Shown here: piece after piece, positions 23,842 through 35,200 of the stretch
How positions within the stretch are numbered: position 1 is the stretch's first letter
Layout: each line of letters begins with the position of its first letter
DNA from: Platycnemis pennipes
Taxonomy: Eukaryota > Arthropoda > Insecta > Odonata > Platycnemididae
Direction: 5' to 3'
DNA: 64,000 nucleotides
Assembly: GCA_933228895.1 (NCBI GenBank)
Contig: OW121848.1
Coordinates: 141,378,615-141,442,614, forward strand
Notes under the pieces: generated by a model
Database searches by the model: none
Seen by the model: the letters and a program-made list of their open reading frames with translations, nothing else
Told to the model about the DNA's origin: nothing
Made by a program: the position numbers and the translations under genes

Positions 23842-24296
23842 CTGGTGAAAATAAACCGTGACAGACATTGTGACAGACAGTGTGACAGAAGCGTGAACAC
23901 AGTGTGCTTAGAATGTGACAAGAGTGTGATTACAGTGGGCATACACCGTGACAAAAGCGTAAATTGGGACTCAAAAGCGTGCAGAAAGCGTGATAGACAC
24001 TGTGATGGTACAGTGTGTTCACAGTGTGAGGACACCGTGCACGCATTGTGACTAATACCCATGTACAGTGTGCTGCACATTGTGGTCACACTGTCCATCA
24101 CGCTTTGAAGGGAGCACAGTGTGCGTACACTGTGACTAATAGCCTTGTACAGTGTGCAGCACATTGTGGTCACACTGTCCATCACGCTTTGAAGGGAGCA
24201 CACTGTGCGCACAGTGTACATACACTGTGGCTAATATACTTGCACAGTGTGATACAAATTGTTGTCACACTGTCTGTCACGGTTTATTTTCACCAG
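23842..24296. mobile_element. CAC/GTG-rich foldback element with perfect 26-bp terminal inverted repeats
   Basis: The 455-bp element starts CTGGTGAAAATAAACCGTGA at 23842 and ends with its exact inverse complement at 24296, perfect over 26 bp. The left half is built of GTGTGACA/GCGTGA-type words, the right half of the complementary CACTGT/TCACGC words, so the whole can fold back on itself. Inside, a unit with GTACAGTGTG..CACATTGTGGTCACACTGTC and CATCACGCTTTGAAGGGAGC is repeated with a period of 84 bp (24063 and 24147), with a third decayed start near 24241. No coding frame is plausible. I see no target duplication. A relative of the right half occurs at 27.2-27.5 kb. Confidence 0.75.
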
Positions 24297-25789
24297 AGCT
24301 GTATCTCGGTAACGGTGACAGAGCATGACCAACAACATGCCAATCCTTGGTTGCCAATCAATTATGAGTATTTGTACCAAGTTTCATGATTCTATCTCCA
24401 AAAAAAAGCCATTTTGGAAGTTTGCTAAGTTTTTTCGATTTCAGCCCACTGTGCATCGGTTTATATTTTCCTTCCTCTCTTTTCTATTAACAAAAACCAC
24501 GCAAAATCATGACTGTGCGTGCGTGGGACTTGAACTTATTTAATTAAAACAAGGAAACAGATTTAGAAAAATATTAAAAGGATAAATTATACAACATGTA
24601 TAAGTATAACTTTCTGAAATATTTGTATGGTCACAAAATTTTAAATATAAAATATTTTTTCGTTTCCCTTTTTTATTTTACTTGGGAGACCAGGTTGGGG
24701 GGCCGTGGTCCCTCCCAGCCTCTGTGTATGGGTGCTCATGTATACAAAACCAATGACACAACACTAGAATGTGTAGCTTGCTTCTGCTAATCTGAAACTT
24801 TGACTGTAGAATAAAAGATTATTTACGGTCTACTAACAAGTAAACAATACAGTTTAGGCGGGGGATTGGGTTTCTTGTCATTCAGGTTACAACATGTCGC
24901 TGGGTGGCGAATGTTCGCGGCAAAGGGAGGGGAGGCAAGTCACAGTGCCCGAGCTTTCACTCTATCGTCCCCATCACCCACACCACATCGATGACCACAA
25001 CAACAACGCTAACGTCATACTTCTCTATTGCACACTGACACATGCTCTACCATGATTTGTTTTTTCACTTTTCAAAGAACAAAATTTTTTATTCTTTTTG
25101 GCATTTAAATTTATTCATATTTTAATATTTATTTTCAACTAATTTTTTTTTGGCTCTGATGGCCTGGGCATTTGTCTCCATTGTCCCAGGCCCCTTGTCA
25201 CCAGCCCTGACTTCGGATGTGAAATTGCCATTGACAGAAATTCTCATGTAATCTTATAATCACTGCGGGAGCCTTCTCAGCAACTAGAATATTTTCAATT
25301 TAGGCATAAATAAAAATTGAGGATTCTCATGATGCAACTCGCACTGATATAGCGAAACATGTAAGATTACCGGTCTCTACAATGGATGCAATTATGAAAA
25401 ATCACGATGTGATTTCGAAACATGCTAGCTTATAGTGCAGACACCTGTCGTAAAAGAGATAAGTCAAGTAATCTTATATGAAGAAATACCAACTTAAAAA
25501 GCTGTTTTTAAGTTCTGGATGGGCTAATATCGCCGTGGATGGCTTTGTCATAAGAGAAAAGGCATTGCATAATGTATAAGTTTGAGAATTATGGATTTGA
25601 CAACCTCCAATGTTTGGTTGGCTCCTAGGGTTGGTTAAAATATTGGTAGAAATATATTGTACAAAAATAAATCAGGACAACTCTATACTTTAAGAAATAA
25701 TTAATAATATTGCTTTAATTCAGTTTATTGGTGTTTCTTATTTATATATTTACTTTATATTGTTAAAGTATGCATGTGAAACTGAAAAT
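24297..25789. other. Intergenic sequence without a recognised gene
   Basis: No gene. GGCCTGGGCATTTG...TCCCAGGCCCC...CACCAGCCCTG at 25160-25210 looks like the end of some DNA transposon (inverted words inside one end), but no opposite end was found. Confidence 0.35.
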
Positions 25790-25880
25790 TGACCTTTTCC
25801 CACTACCTATTTGCATTTTCCCACATTTTACACTTTTTTCTAGTGGCCCCTAGAAAAGCGTAAATAAGGGGTTTTACTAT
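25790..25880. mobile_element. Right-end remnant of the 4.9-kb pogo-like family
   Basis: CCCACATTTTACACTTTTTT, then GCGTAAATAAGGGGTTTTAC, matches the right end at 6170-6234 (CCGCGATTTACACTTTTTT, GTGTAAAAGAGGGGTTTTAC). Confidence 0.6.
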
Positions 25881-25884
25881 ATAT

Positions 25885-26110
25885 ACAGCTGGAAATACAA
25901 GCGTAGAAGTAAGGAAACAACTCATCAGAACAAACATCTAGTGTATGTTTCTTTATGGCTATGAGGCATGAACGATGACAGCAGCAAAGGTGAAAAGGGT
26001 GGAAGCATTCGAAATGTGGTGCTGCAGAAGAATGATGAAGATTAAATTGATCAACCAAGTAAATAACAAGGAAGTCATAAGAAGAGTGGGAGAAATGAGA
26101 AGTCAGCTGA
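25885..26110 (+). pseudogene. LINE reverse transcriptase C-terminal remnant
   Basis: Encodes VFLYGYEA-like, KVKRVEAFEMWCCRRMMKI and KEVIRRVGEMRS in broken frames, like the 34.5-kb copy. The 5' and 3' parts are missing. Confidence 0.7.
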
Positions 26111-27195
26111 AAAGAAGACTTTGCAGTACTTGTGTAGGAGTTTTGGTGCCAACAGATACTCCAGGGGGATATAGTGGTGCCTGAAAACTATAGTTAGCTT
26201 GGCCTATGAGGGGCTGAATTTGGGCACAAGGATAATATCCTGCTTCATCTGGCAAGGATAGATTTTTTGTGAATAAAGTGAAAAAATTTCAAGATTAGTT
26301 GAAAACAATTTCTAGGAAACATCTTATGAAACCATTTAACATATTGCAATTTTTTGAGTCATCTAATAAGAAGCAAATTATACTTATATTCAAATTGCAT
26401 GCAATGAAACCTTTCAGTTCAGCAAATTTTTTCCTACTTTTTTGCATGAGCATTTGGAGTAAGACAACCATCACTACTGAGAAAGTGTCGAGCATATACA
26501 GTTGTTTCCCTAACAATTTCATTCAAAAGAACATATGTAAAAAAATATAAAATTATTGTATTAGATCTGCATCACTCGGGAGAGTATGCTTTGGTCCTGG
26601 TGTTTCAAGAAACTTGTTGACCATTTTGCCCTTGGCCAGCCAAATCAAGGCCTTGAGGAATAAACAAAAGATTCATTGCTGCTAGATGAAGAAATCTGCT
26701 TATCAAAGGTATCAGATGGCAAATCACTATTACCATCATCAGCGATTAATCCTTACCTTTCAAACACTTTGACTGTTTTCACTGAGGCAAAACCTAAAGT
26801 CACATTTTCTAAATTATATTAAAATGAAAAATAATAAATTGCCACATTGACTTAAACTGAATGGAGATATTTGGGTGCTTTGCCAGGAAAACTTTACTGT
26901 TATCTGTAAAATGTTGCCATGCAGTTCTGTTGAAAGTGAAGCCCATGAACCTTGCATTGATTCTTTGAAAAATTAACGTACTGTGGCTTGAGGGCATTAC
27001 AAAAAAACTGTATGGGCTATTACGAACATGGGCTATAAGATACACGCATAGGAGATTGACCTATTTGCTAACTGCTTCTGCTATCAATGCAGGAAAATTA
27101 CTGGTAATTATGAGCATCACGAACCCCTTAATTTTAATTATTTATTATTTTAGCATAAAATAATATGAAAATCATGCTTTATTATGAAAAAATTA
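26111..27195. other. Intergenic sequence without a recognised gene
   Basis: No gene or clear repeat. Confidence 0.35.
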
Positions 27196-27515
27196 GTACA
27201 CTTTTTGCACCTTTTTGTAACAATCTTCATAAGGCAAGTCACACTCCTCACACCTTTCATCACTTTTTGAGCTCATGTTCACGTACTTTTTCACTCTCCT
27301 TTCACATTAGGTACTGAGCACACCATTTGCACACTTTCTGTCATTTTTGTCTCACTTTAGTAGGAGTCCCAGATCACACTTGATTCACCTTTTGGCTCAC
27401 TATTTACACTTCTTGCCTACTATTTTCACACCCCATGCACTGTTTGCACAACTGAATGCACACTTTTTTTCTCACACTATATGCACATTTTATTTTCACC
27501 AGGGTTGTATAAATG
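27196..27515. repeat. CAC-periodic repeat, relative of the foldback at 23.8 kb
   Basis: About 300 bp consist of CAC/TCAC words spaced roughly 10-14 bp apart on the plus strand. They end in GCACATTTTATTTTCACCAG followed by GGTTGTAT, against GGTTTATTTTCACCAGAGCT in the 23.8-kb element. Only the CAC-type (right) half is present; a left inverted end was not found. Confidence 0.6.
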
Positions 27516-28936
27516 AAAATGATTATTCCAGTTTCAGGCTCTAGTAGGCGAAAATTCATTTCTAACAGAAAAATAACTATGTACTTTGTTAAATGTACAG
27601 GGTATAATAAAAACATGATGAGTTTTGTGAAATAGTTGAGATCAGGGTGGCAGATACTCAACGAAATTGGTCATGTTTTTTTATAAACTCTGATGAAAAT
27701 GACAGAGTTTTGGTTTTCCTGTAGATGCTCTGCCTGAAATCCCTAGGAAGCCTGCCACTCATCCTTATGGTGGCTTAAAAAGTGTTACGTGGATGAATTG
27801 CTGGGGAGTTACTATGATGGTATATACATCACTGTTATGTCACCAGTCATAACCATTATTCACTGGGATCATTATTCAAAGCACATTCCATTGTGTGCTG
27901 CTCAGTATTTTCACTAGGACCTGCCACTTGTGTCTCTAATACCATAAGGGTAATTAGAATGTCTCTTAAGTTCATCCACTGTTGGTCAAAATTCACTGTA
28001 GGACTAAAAATATGAATTTCTAGTAGGAAGTGGCATTTTGGTTTAGGATAACTATAGATATTGACTGGAGACTGCAAGACTGTGGCTTAGTGTTGTATGG
28101 ATGATAGACTTGGATATTTTCTGAATATCCAAAAGCATGAACTCTCGATATCTTTAATATATCCATAAGACATGATTTGGATATTCTATATATTTCCTTA
28201 TGCCATCCTTAAGGATGCTCGTTAAAAGAAATAGAAGTATTAGAGCAAATAATATTAAAATCTGGTGATTTATTTCCTAGTTACATGTAATAATATTTAT
28301 ACAATATTTACAAAATCTGTATTTCTTCAAATCAAAAGTTTAAACTGAAAATAGGGGTCTAATGGGAAATACTGGCATTCATTCTTTTGATGAAGTATAT
28401 CATTTGGCTGATTTTCGTGAAGATTTTTCTTCTTTTTTTCACCTTACTTACATCTCAAATGTCTTGAGAAATGTTTTGATTTGTATTTGGCATGTTCACA
28501 AACACTTCTGTCACACATTTCAGTTTTTCTGCCCATTACTTTCTTTAGTTGGCATTTAATTGTAGCCAAAACCACCCATCTCAGATCATGTTGCTTGGGA
28601 GTTCTGCAGGCGATCATTATGCTGAGCTATACTGCTCCTGCTGTTCTTCATGATTCTAAAGGTGAAAAGGATATAAGTTCTTTATTGGTACTGTTTTTAG
28701 AGAATGTAGTAATATATTGTAACTTAAGGTAATTTTCAGCCCTTCTATCCTCAAATTTGACTTTTATATTAGTTAAGGGAAATATTATTTCCCATAAAAC
28801 TTCTCACAGAAGAGTTGAGAAACTCACATTATCCCAGAAGGTAGCATATTCAAAAATCTCAGTCAATTAATTCATAAGGGATATTATAGCATATCCATGC
28901 ATTTATTCAATTACCAAAATATCAATGATGAATCAC
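27516..28936. other. Sequence downstream of the membrane-protein gene
   Basis: Probably 3'UTR plus intergenic sequence of the minus-strand gene. On that strand an AATAAA lies at 28907-28902, only about 30 nt after the stop, and others lie near 28686 and 28267. No further exon seen. Confidence 0.4.
28902..28907 (-). terminator. Candidate polyadenylation signal
   Basis: AATAAA on the minus strand 30 nt past the stop codon. This would give a very short 3'UTR; later signals are possible. Confidence 0.3.
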
Positions 28937-29235
28937 CTATAAAGTAAATCCTTCTGCCCTATGTGCCACACGATCATCTGGTGGTGGGTCTCCGCAGCAA
29001 TTCAGGCAGCAAGGAGTACTGCCTCTTGAAGTTGACATTAGAATAAATCCAGCTGCTGCAATTACTATGGAGATCACTGCTATCCCGCATTCAGCTCCTC
29101 CAATCAAGTCTATGATTGAATTTGCATTATTTGAACCTCCATGGCTGGATCTTGTGCTGTTTTGAAGTCTCCCAAAGTTAAGTATGACCAGACCGGCTGT
29201 CGTTAGCACCGAGAAGAAACTAAGGATGATGTAAC
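28937..29235 (-). CDS. Exon 3 (last coding) of the four-pass membrane protein
   Basis: Starts after CATCTCTTTCAG and encodes residues 180-278. YIILSFFSVLTTAGLVIL is membrane segment 3, CGIAVISIVIAAAGFILM is segment 4, and then comes the Cys-rich tail ending EGFTL. The stop is TAG at 28939-28937. Confidence 0.87.
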
Positions 29236-32200
29236 CTGAAAGAGATGGTACCAGTTTTCATTTGAGTTAAGACATTAATAGAAAATCCTGTTGAAAGTAA
29301 TATGTGTAACTTATAATGACAGCAAATGTGGCGAAGAAGGAATAGTGCTTTTGGGATAAAGTATTTTGGAGCTAACCACATAAGAAGTGTGAGATATCCA
29401 ACACTAAAAAGAAGGTGGGGTGATTTAATTGTCCTTATCTTGAGACATGATGACCTGATGAAGCGAATCGTCAAAGGAATTTGAATGGAAGGAATGTTGT
29501 GATTGAGAATCAAGAAGCAAGTAGTGAAGAATGTAAAAGAGAAGAATTATGTGAATATGGAGAGGCTATAGCTGGTAGAAGAATTGGGTAGAAAGCTGCA
29601 TCAAATCTTTAATTGATGACTTAAGATGATGATGATAAAGAAGTACATACCTAAATCCGTAATATGTTATTTGCTATGTTCCTAAAGTAAATAAGTGGCA
29701 TTGACTGGACATCGGTTATCTCTTTTTCAATCAATTGTCCACCCCAGAATATTTAGTGGCATTTAATATTTCTAGATTAGGAATTTGTTCTTGAATGCCT
29801 TCTGATTTTTCAAAAGCATTTGTTGGAATAAGTAGTTCATTGTCGAGAGTACAAACACATTGGTAACTCTCATTATGATTAAATTTTTATGCTCAATGTC
29901 TCTGAAACAGAGATGGCTTTGTATACCAATTATAATTCTCTTTGCCCATTCTAACTCAAAAATGTTAATTTGATTCTGCTCACTTAATTGCTGACATTTT
30001 TACCAACATTTTTTTGTTGGTACTTAATCTTTCCACAAGGCAGTAAGTACTGAAGGGTGAAATATTTTAAGGTGAGTTGCTATAAAATAATTTGTAATCA
30101 TCTCAATACTGCTGTTATAAAATTAAATTGGCTCTGCTTTTTGCCAGAAGTGACATTTTTTGACAATATATGTAGATAATTTGTGATTAATGCCTACTGC
30201 AGATACACTCATTTCTTTATAGTATTGATGAGTAATTTTTAGGAATAGAAAATCAAAAGCAAGGCTCTAAATTGAAGGCTAGAGAGCAAATTTATTGGGA
30301 CAGTTAACATAGAAAAAAGAAATGGCAGTTATCTAATCAGCAGAAAGATTAGGATCCTATATAAATCAGTGAATAATCAAGAATTACTTCTGAACTTGAG
30401 AAGATTTTTTCTATGAATGGCAAAGATATCTATCACCTACATATTATTAAGGGTTAACATAATACAAATTCTTACAATCACATTGCCCCCTAATCTTTTT
30501 ATCCCATAAAAAAATCGAATACAACTGCAAGCTACAGTTTACCATTCTATGAGGTACATAACTTAATATTCTCCAAACAGCCTGGCTTTTGTAAAAAAAA
30601 TTCAATTCGAGGGACCTTCCCTCCAGGGCTGGCTCTAGACAAAACACTTATCCGAGAGAGTGTTCCAGCACCCTCCTACCCACTTGTCCAACTCTGTTGT
30701 AACACATTTTCACCAGTTAAATATGGTAGTAAAAATTTGGTGGTAAAAAATTCATAAATTACCTAGTTGGACATGAAGTAAGTTGTCAATCCCTAAATAA
30801 AAAAAAATACATATCACGATGCCACTGGCAGCCACCCGGGTTGCCTGAGGATTAAGCGGGGCCAGCTATCCTGTGAGTCCTCCGAGTCATAATAATTATA
30901 AACCAGTTTTCTCTTCTTTGGATATATTTACGAGTTAAGCAATAACTTCATTTCGGTAATAACTTTATTCAGGAAGGGATTCCATCACACTCAGAACCTC
31001 TATCTCATTTTGATATGTTTCTTAAAAGCAGGCTCTGGCTATTCACACATTTGGATAGGTGCAAGTGGAGATGAGTGTGGTACAATGCAGCACAGTAAGC
31101 TCTTTTGCAACACATAATAGTGCATTGCAAATTGGGAAGGTGGTGCTATGCAGTGCTATTTGCTTATTGCAACAGATGTGCCACTCTGTAGCTGAGGTGC
31201 AGTTTCTAATGCCTCATCTGTCATGGGTCATTGTGCACTACTATATTCTTGGATTGGGTGTTATTCACCAATATTCTATTATTGAAGTAGTTTTGTTCTT
31301 GAAAGCGTGTAAAATAAAAGATTCTTTGTGGATAAATTGTTTTGCAATCTCAATAGACTTATAATAAGTTGGGAAGGATGAATACACTAGATGGGAATAA
31401 ACCCCCTTATAAACTTTAATAAGCCTCCTAGAACATTGGACTATTTCTCAAGATAAGTGAGCATTTGTGATGCAATATGCAGATCTTGATGCTACAAATG
31501 GTAGCATGTGCCATGCCGCTCACATCAGGTCATGTCACAGGTGACATACACATCTCATTTACATGTAGCCTTTTGGTTGATGATGCCCCAAAGTGCTTGT
31601 TGATATTTACCTGTAACATAATTTCTGTTCGGAGCTCGATGCCATGTTCTTGCTCTGAGTCCAAGAAATCCTACGAGCACTGAGGAAAATCCAGACAGTA
31701 AACCAAAGTCCAGGTAATATCGTCGTCCACCCTGAAGAATAAAAATGGTGATTTAGAGTTATGCACAAAACTGAAATCATATAGAAAAATGTTCTCATGG
31801 CAAGCAAATCTTCTAACAGTATTCAATTCAAAGATATGGCAAGCAAATCTTCTAACAGTATTCCATTCAAAGGTTTAATTGATTGCATAATGTGGAGCTA
31901 ACCTGGTATTTGTGAAATTTTTATGTTGAGGAAGGGGTATATTAATTTCACTTCTCTATGTGCAGTATATCTCACATATATATAGTGAGCACCTCGTAAC
32001 TTTTCTAATTTCTCTAAGTTAGTCTAAAGAGGCTTCTCTCACATCCCTTGATCAGCTTCCCTTCCCTATAAGCTACCACACCCCATTACATATTTTTAAA
32101 AATTTTAAAAAATGGGACATTTTTATAAGAAAATATGCAACTGAGCTGTTTTTATTTTTTGTCATATTTTAGTGGTGATGTCTACAAACTGGAAGGTTAT

Positions 32201-35200
32201 CTACCAATGGATGTTTAGTTTTCACTTCAAGCCTGCAAATGTGATGACTAGGGAATCTCTTGTTTGGGATGTGTACTGGTGCTAAGGTAAGCTGACCAAT
32301 CAGTAAAAGAGAATAAATATTTTATGTTAATTAGGTAAAGTGTGCTGTGAAACTTCAAATTAGTATGTGCTGACTGTTATTGGTTAAAGTCTCACTGTGC
32401 AGTCTGATACTTGATTGCAAATTATGAAATAACCAGATAAATAATACTGATGAGCAATCTATCACCTATGAAAACATTGATATTAATTCATTATCATATA
32501 AAGTTTCTAAGTTACAACCTACGAAGGCAGGAGATAATATTTTTCTGGAAACGTGGAAAATCCAGAACACGTTGGTAAGTCAGTTGAAGAAGGCAGGATT
32601 TCAAAATTATATGTTTTTTAGATGATTTTTACCGAATGAATACTTTCCAGTAAAAGTATCCGAAAGAAAGCGAATACTTGAAAGTGTCGAAGTATCGGGA
32701 AAATGGCCGATACCCAATACCCGCTATCTAGTTTTTGGTATATTCTTCAATAAATCAATAACTAGTCAGTTTTGGTGCTAATTGTCACATTTTTTCAAGT
32801 GACCAAAACTTATTAGCCTACATCAGGCAACACCTTCCATGAAAAATTAAGGGACAGGAACTATTTGTAGTGGAAACAGGTGATTAATTAAAAAGTGATA
32901 TGCATCAACTTGCTGACCTTGGGTTGAAAACTACTGTTTCATGCAAATAACATTTGGGGTTGTGAGATTGTCTGGAAATGGTAAATATATTTTTGTGGTG
33001 AGGTTTATATACCCATATTTTTTGTGAATAGAGAGTGCATTGTCCAGTCGGGGTAAATGCCACTGTTTTACAACCTGCTTTCATGGCAAGATAAATATTA
33101 GTACTGGGGCAGAAAAGAAATGTAATGGATGGCTATGAAAACTGGAAATCTATTATTGATTACTCAAAAGTAAGGAATTTTAAAAAAGGGTACTTGAAAG
33201 AGGTTACAATTAGGGTTTTTAGGTACCTGCTAGAATATGCTGGACATGTACAGATGGGTTCTAGTAGAAGTATGTTTGATTTCTGAGTTGAAAAATATGT
33301 GGAAAAGAGCATGTTAAGGTTGTAAAAAGGTGTTATGGGTTTAGCAGTGCGTTCAAATTGCTTAAAGAACTAGATGAAATTCACCATGAGATATTAGTTG
33401 AAGAACAGGCTAAATCTCACACAGAATTTAAAATGTATTGCTTTCCTAAAGATACTATTATTATATTAAAAACTTCATCATTCCGACTGCAGGTTATATT
33501 GCAAAGATAAAGTCAGAGAGATGAATATTAAGACAGTAAGGTTTAAAAGACTTTTTCAGTGTATACATTGAGTCGTTATGATAGATGTGTTCAAGGATAC
33601 TGGGCAGATAAATAGGATGATCTATTCATTTATGCAAGAATCTAAATGTATCATGCATAAGTGTAATTGTATTAGGCATTGACTCATGTTTGTCATGTCA
33701 CTACACATTTGTAATTGTGGAAAGTAATTGTGATGTATGCCCCATGGTATGATAGTTTGGAATTAGAAGCTATGTATTATGTGAGGGGAGCATGGTAGCC
33801 CTGAGAATAGAGCATTGGGCTGCTAACCATAGGTCCTGGGTTCAAATCCTGGGGGAGATCCTTGATATGCTCCAGAAAAATCAAAGTGATACTATTTTCT
33901 GGGAACCAGATCTATCTGGGAAACTGCATGCGGCACAGGGACAGAAACTGACCCCCCTACCCATGTGTGTGAATTTCACACACCGTTGGGCTTAGTCAGT
34001 AGTTGGTGAGCTCTACCCTCACCGATCAGTCCAACCTTTAGTTGAACACCATTTTACTTGTGAAGCTGCCTTTTTTCTTTAGTAAATTTAGTTGATTTAT
34101 GCTAAAGCTGGTAATAAAGTGATAAAATCATCCACTCGGCGATGCTGTTTACCTGGCTTGGAGTCACCCGTTGCCACTCACCATTGTGATGGATTTCAGG
34201 GTACTATTTACATCTACATAATACCCAGAAAGCCAAAGGTGTTTGGCAGGGGGTGATTTCACACCAAACCGGCATTACATATCATACTAAAAAGGTTTTA
34301 GTAGCTATATTCAAGTAGAAACGTAACACTTTGAAAAAGATTTGAAGAGCAAAGCAAGCATGCACACACATGCTGTTAGTTGGGTTAGTTTAAAGTCCCT
34401 ATAGAAACATTCAACTACCTAGGCTATCCATTGACACACTTGTGTGTCATTGGTATAATATTGAATATATTCAGTAATATTTAAATTCTTTTGGTAGAAT
34501 GCCCTCTTTTCCTGAGCTATTCTACTGACTATTTATTTCTAACCAACGGTGGACGAAGCAAGAAAGAAATAGTCACTAGCATAGCTCAGGCAAAGAGGGC
34601 ATTTTACCAAAAGAAGAACCTGCTTACATCTGAAAATTCTAGCATAGAAGTAAGGAAACAATTCATCAGGACGTACATCTGGAGCAAGTTTCTTTATAGC
34701 ATTGAGGCGTGGATGATGACAGCAGCGGTAAAGAAAAGAGTGGAAGTATTCGAAATGTGGTACTACCGAAGAATGATGAAGATAAAATGGATCGACTGAG
34801 TGACAAACGAAGAAGTCTTAAGAAGAGTGGGAGAAAAGAGAAGCCTGCTGAAAACTCTAAGAAGAAGACGGGATAACTTAATCAGCCATATCTTAAGACA
34901 CTATGGCCTGATGAAGACAATCGTTGAAGGACAAGTGGAAGGGAAGAATGGCAAAGGAAGGCCTCGAGTGAGATATATGGAACTAGTGATGAAGGATGTG
35001 AAAGAGAAGAAATACATAAATATGAAGAGATTATTTATTTATTTAACTGATCACATACAGCATTTCTGCAATTTACAGTGACGCAATAACAGACAAGAAA
35101 TATAAACGTTAACAATCAAAACAAAGAGTACAGGGTAAAAATAGTAAAGAACACAAATGCAAGATACGTGGAAAGGGAGGTAGAGAAGAGAGGTTTATTT

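Noticed and set aside
23703..24221. 172-codon minus-strand frame rich in CTLYK and HTVCS repeats
   Set aside because: It is the translation of the CAC/GTG foldback repeat; the apparent protein repeat comes from the DNA repeat.
33786..33860. A functional tRNA-Ser gene
   Set aside because: The T arm is good, but the acceptor stem is not closed and the sequence runs on into a SINE-type body.
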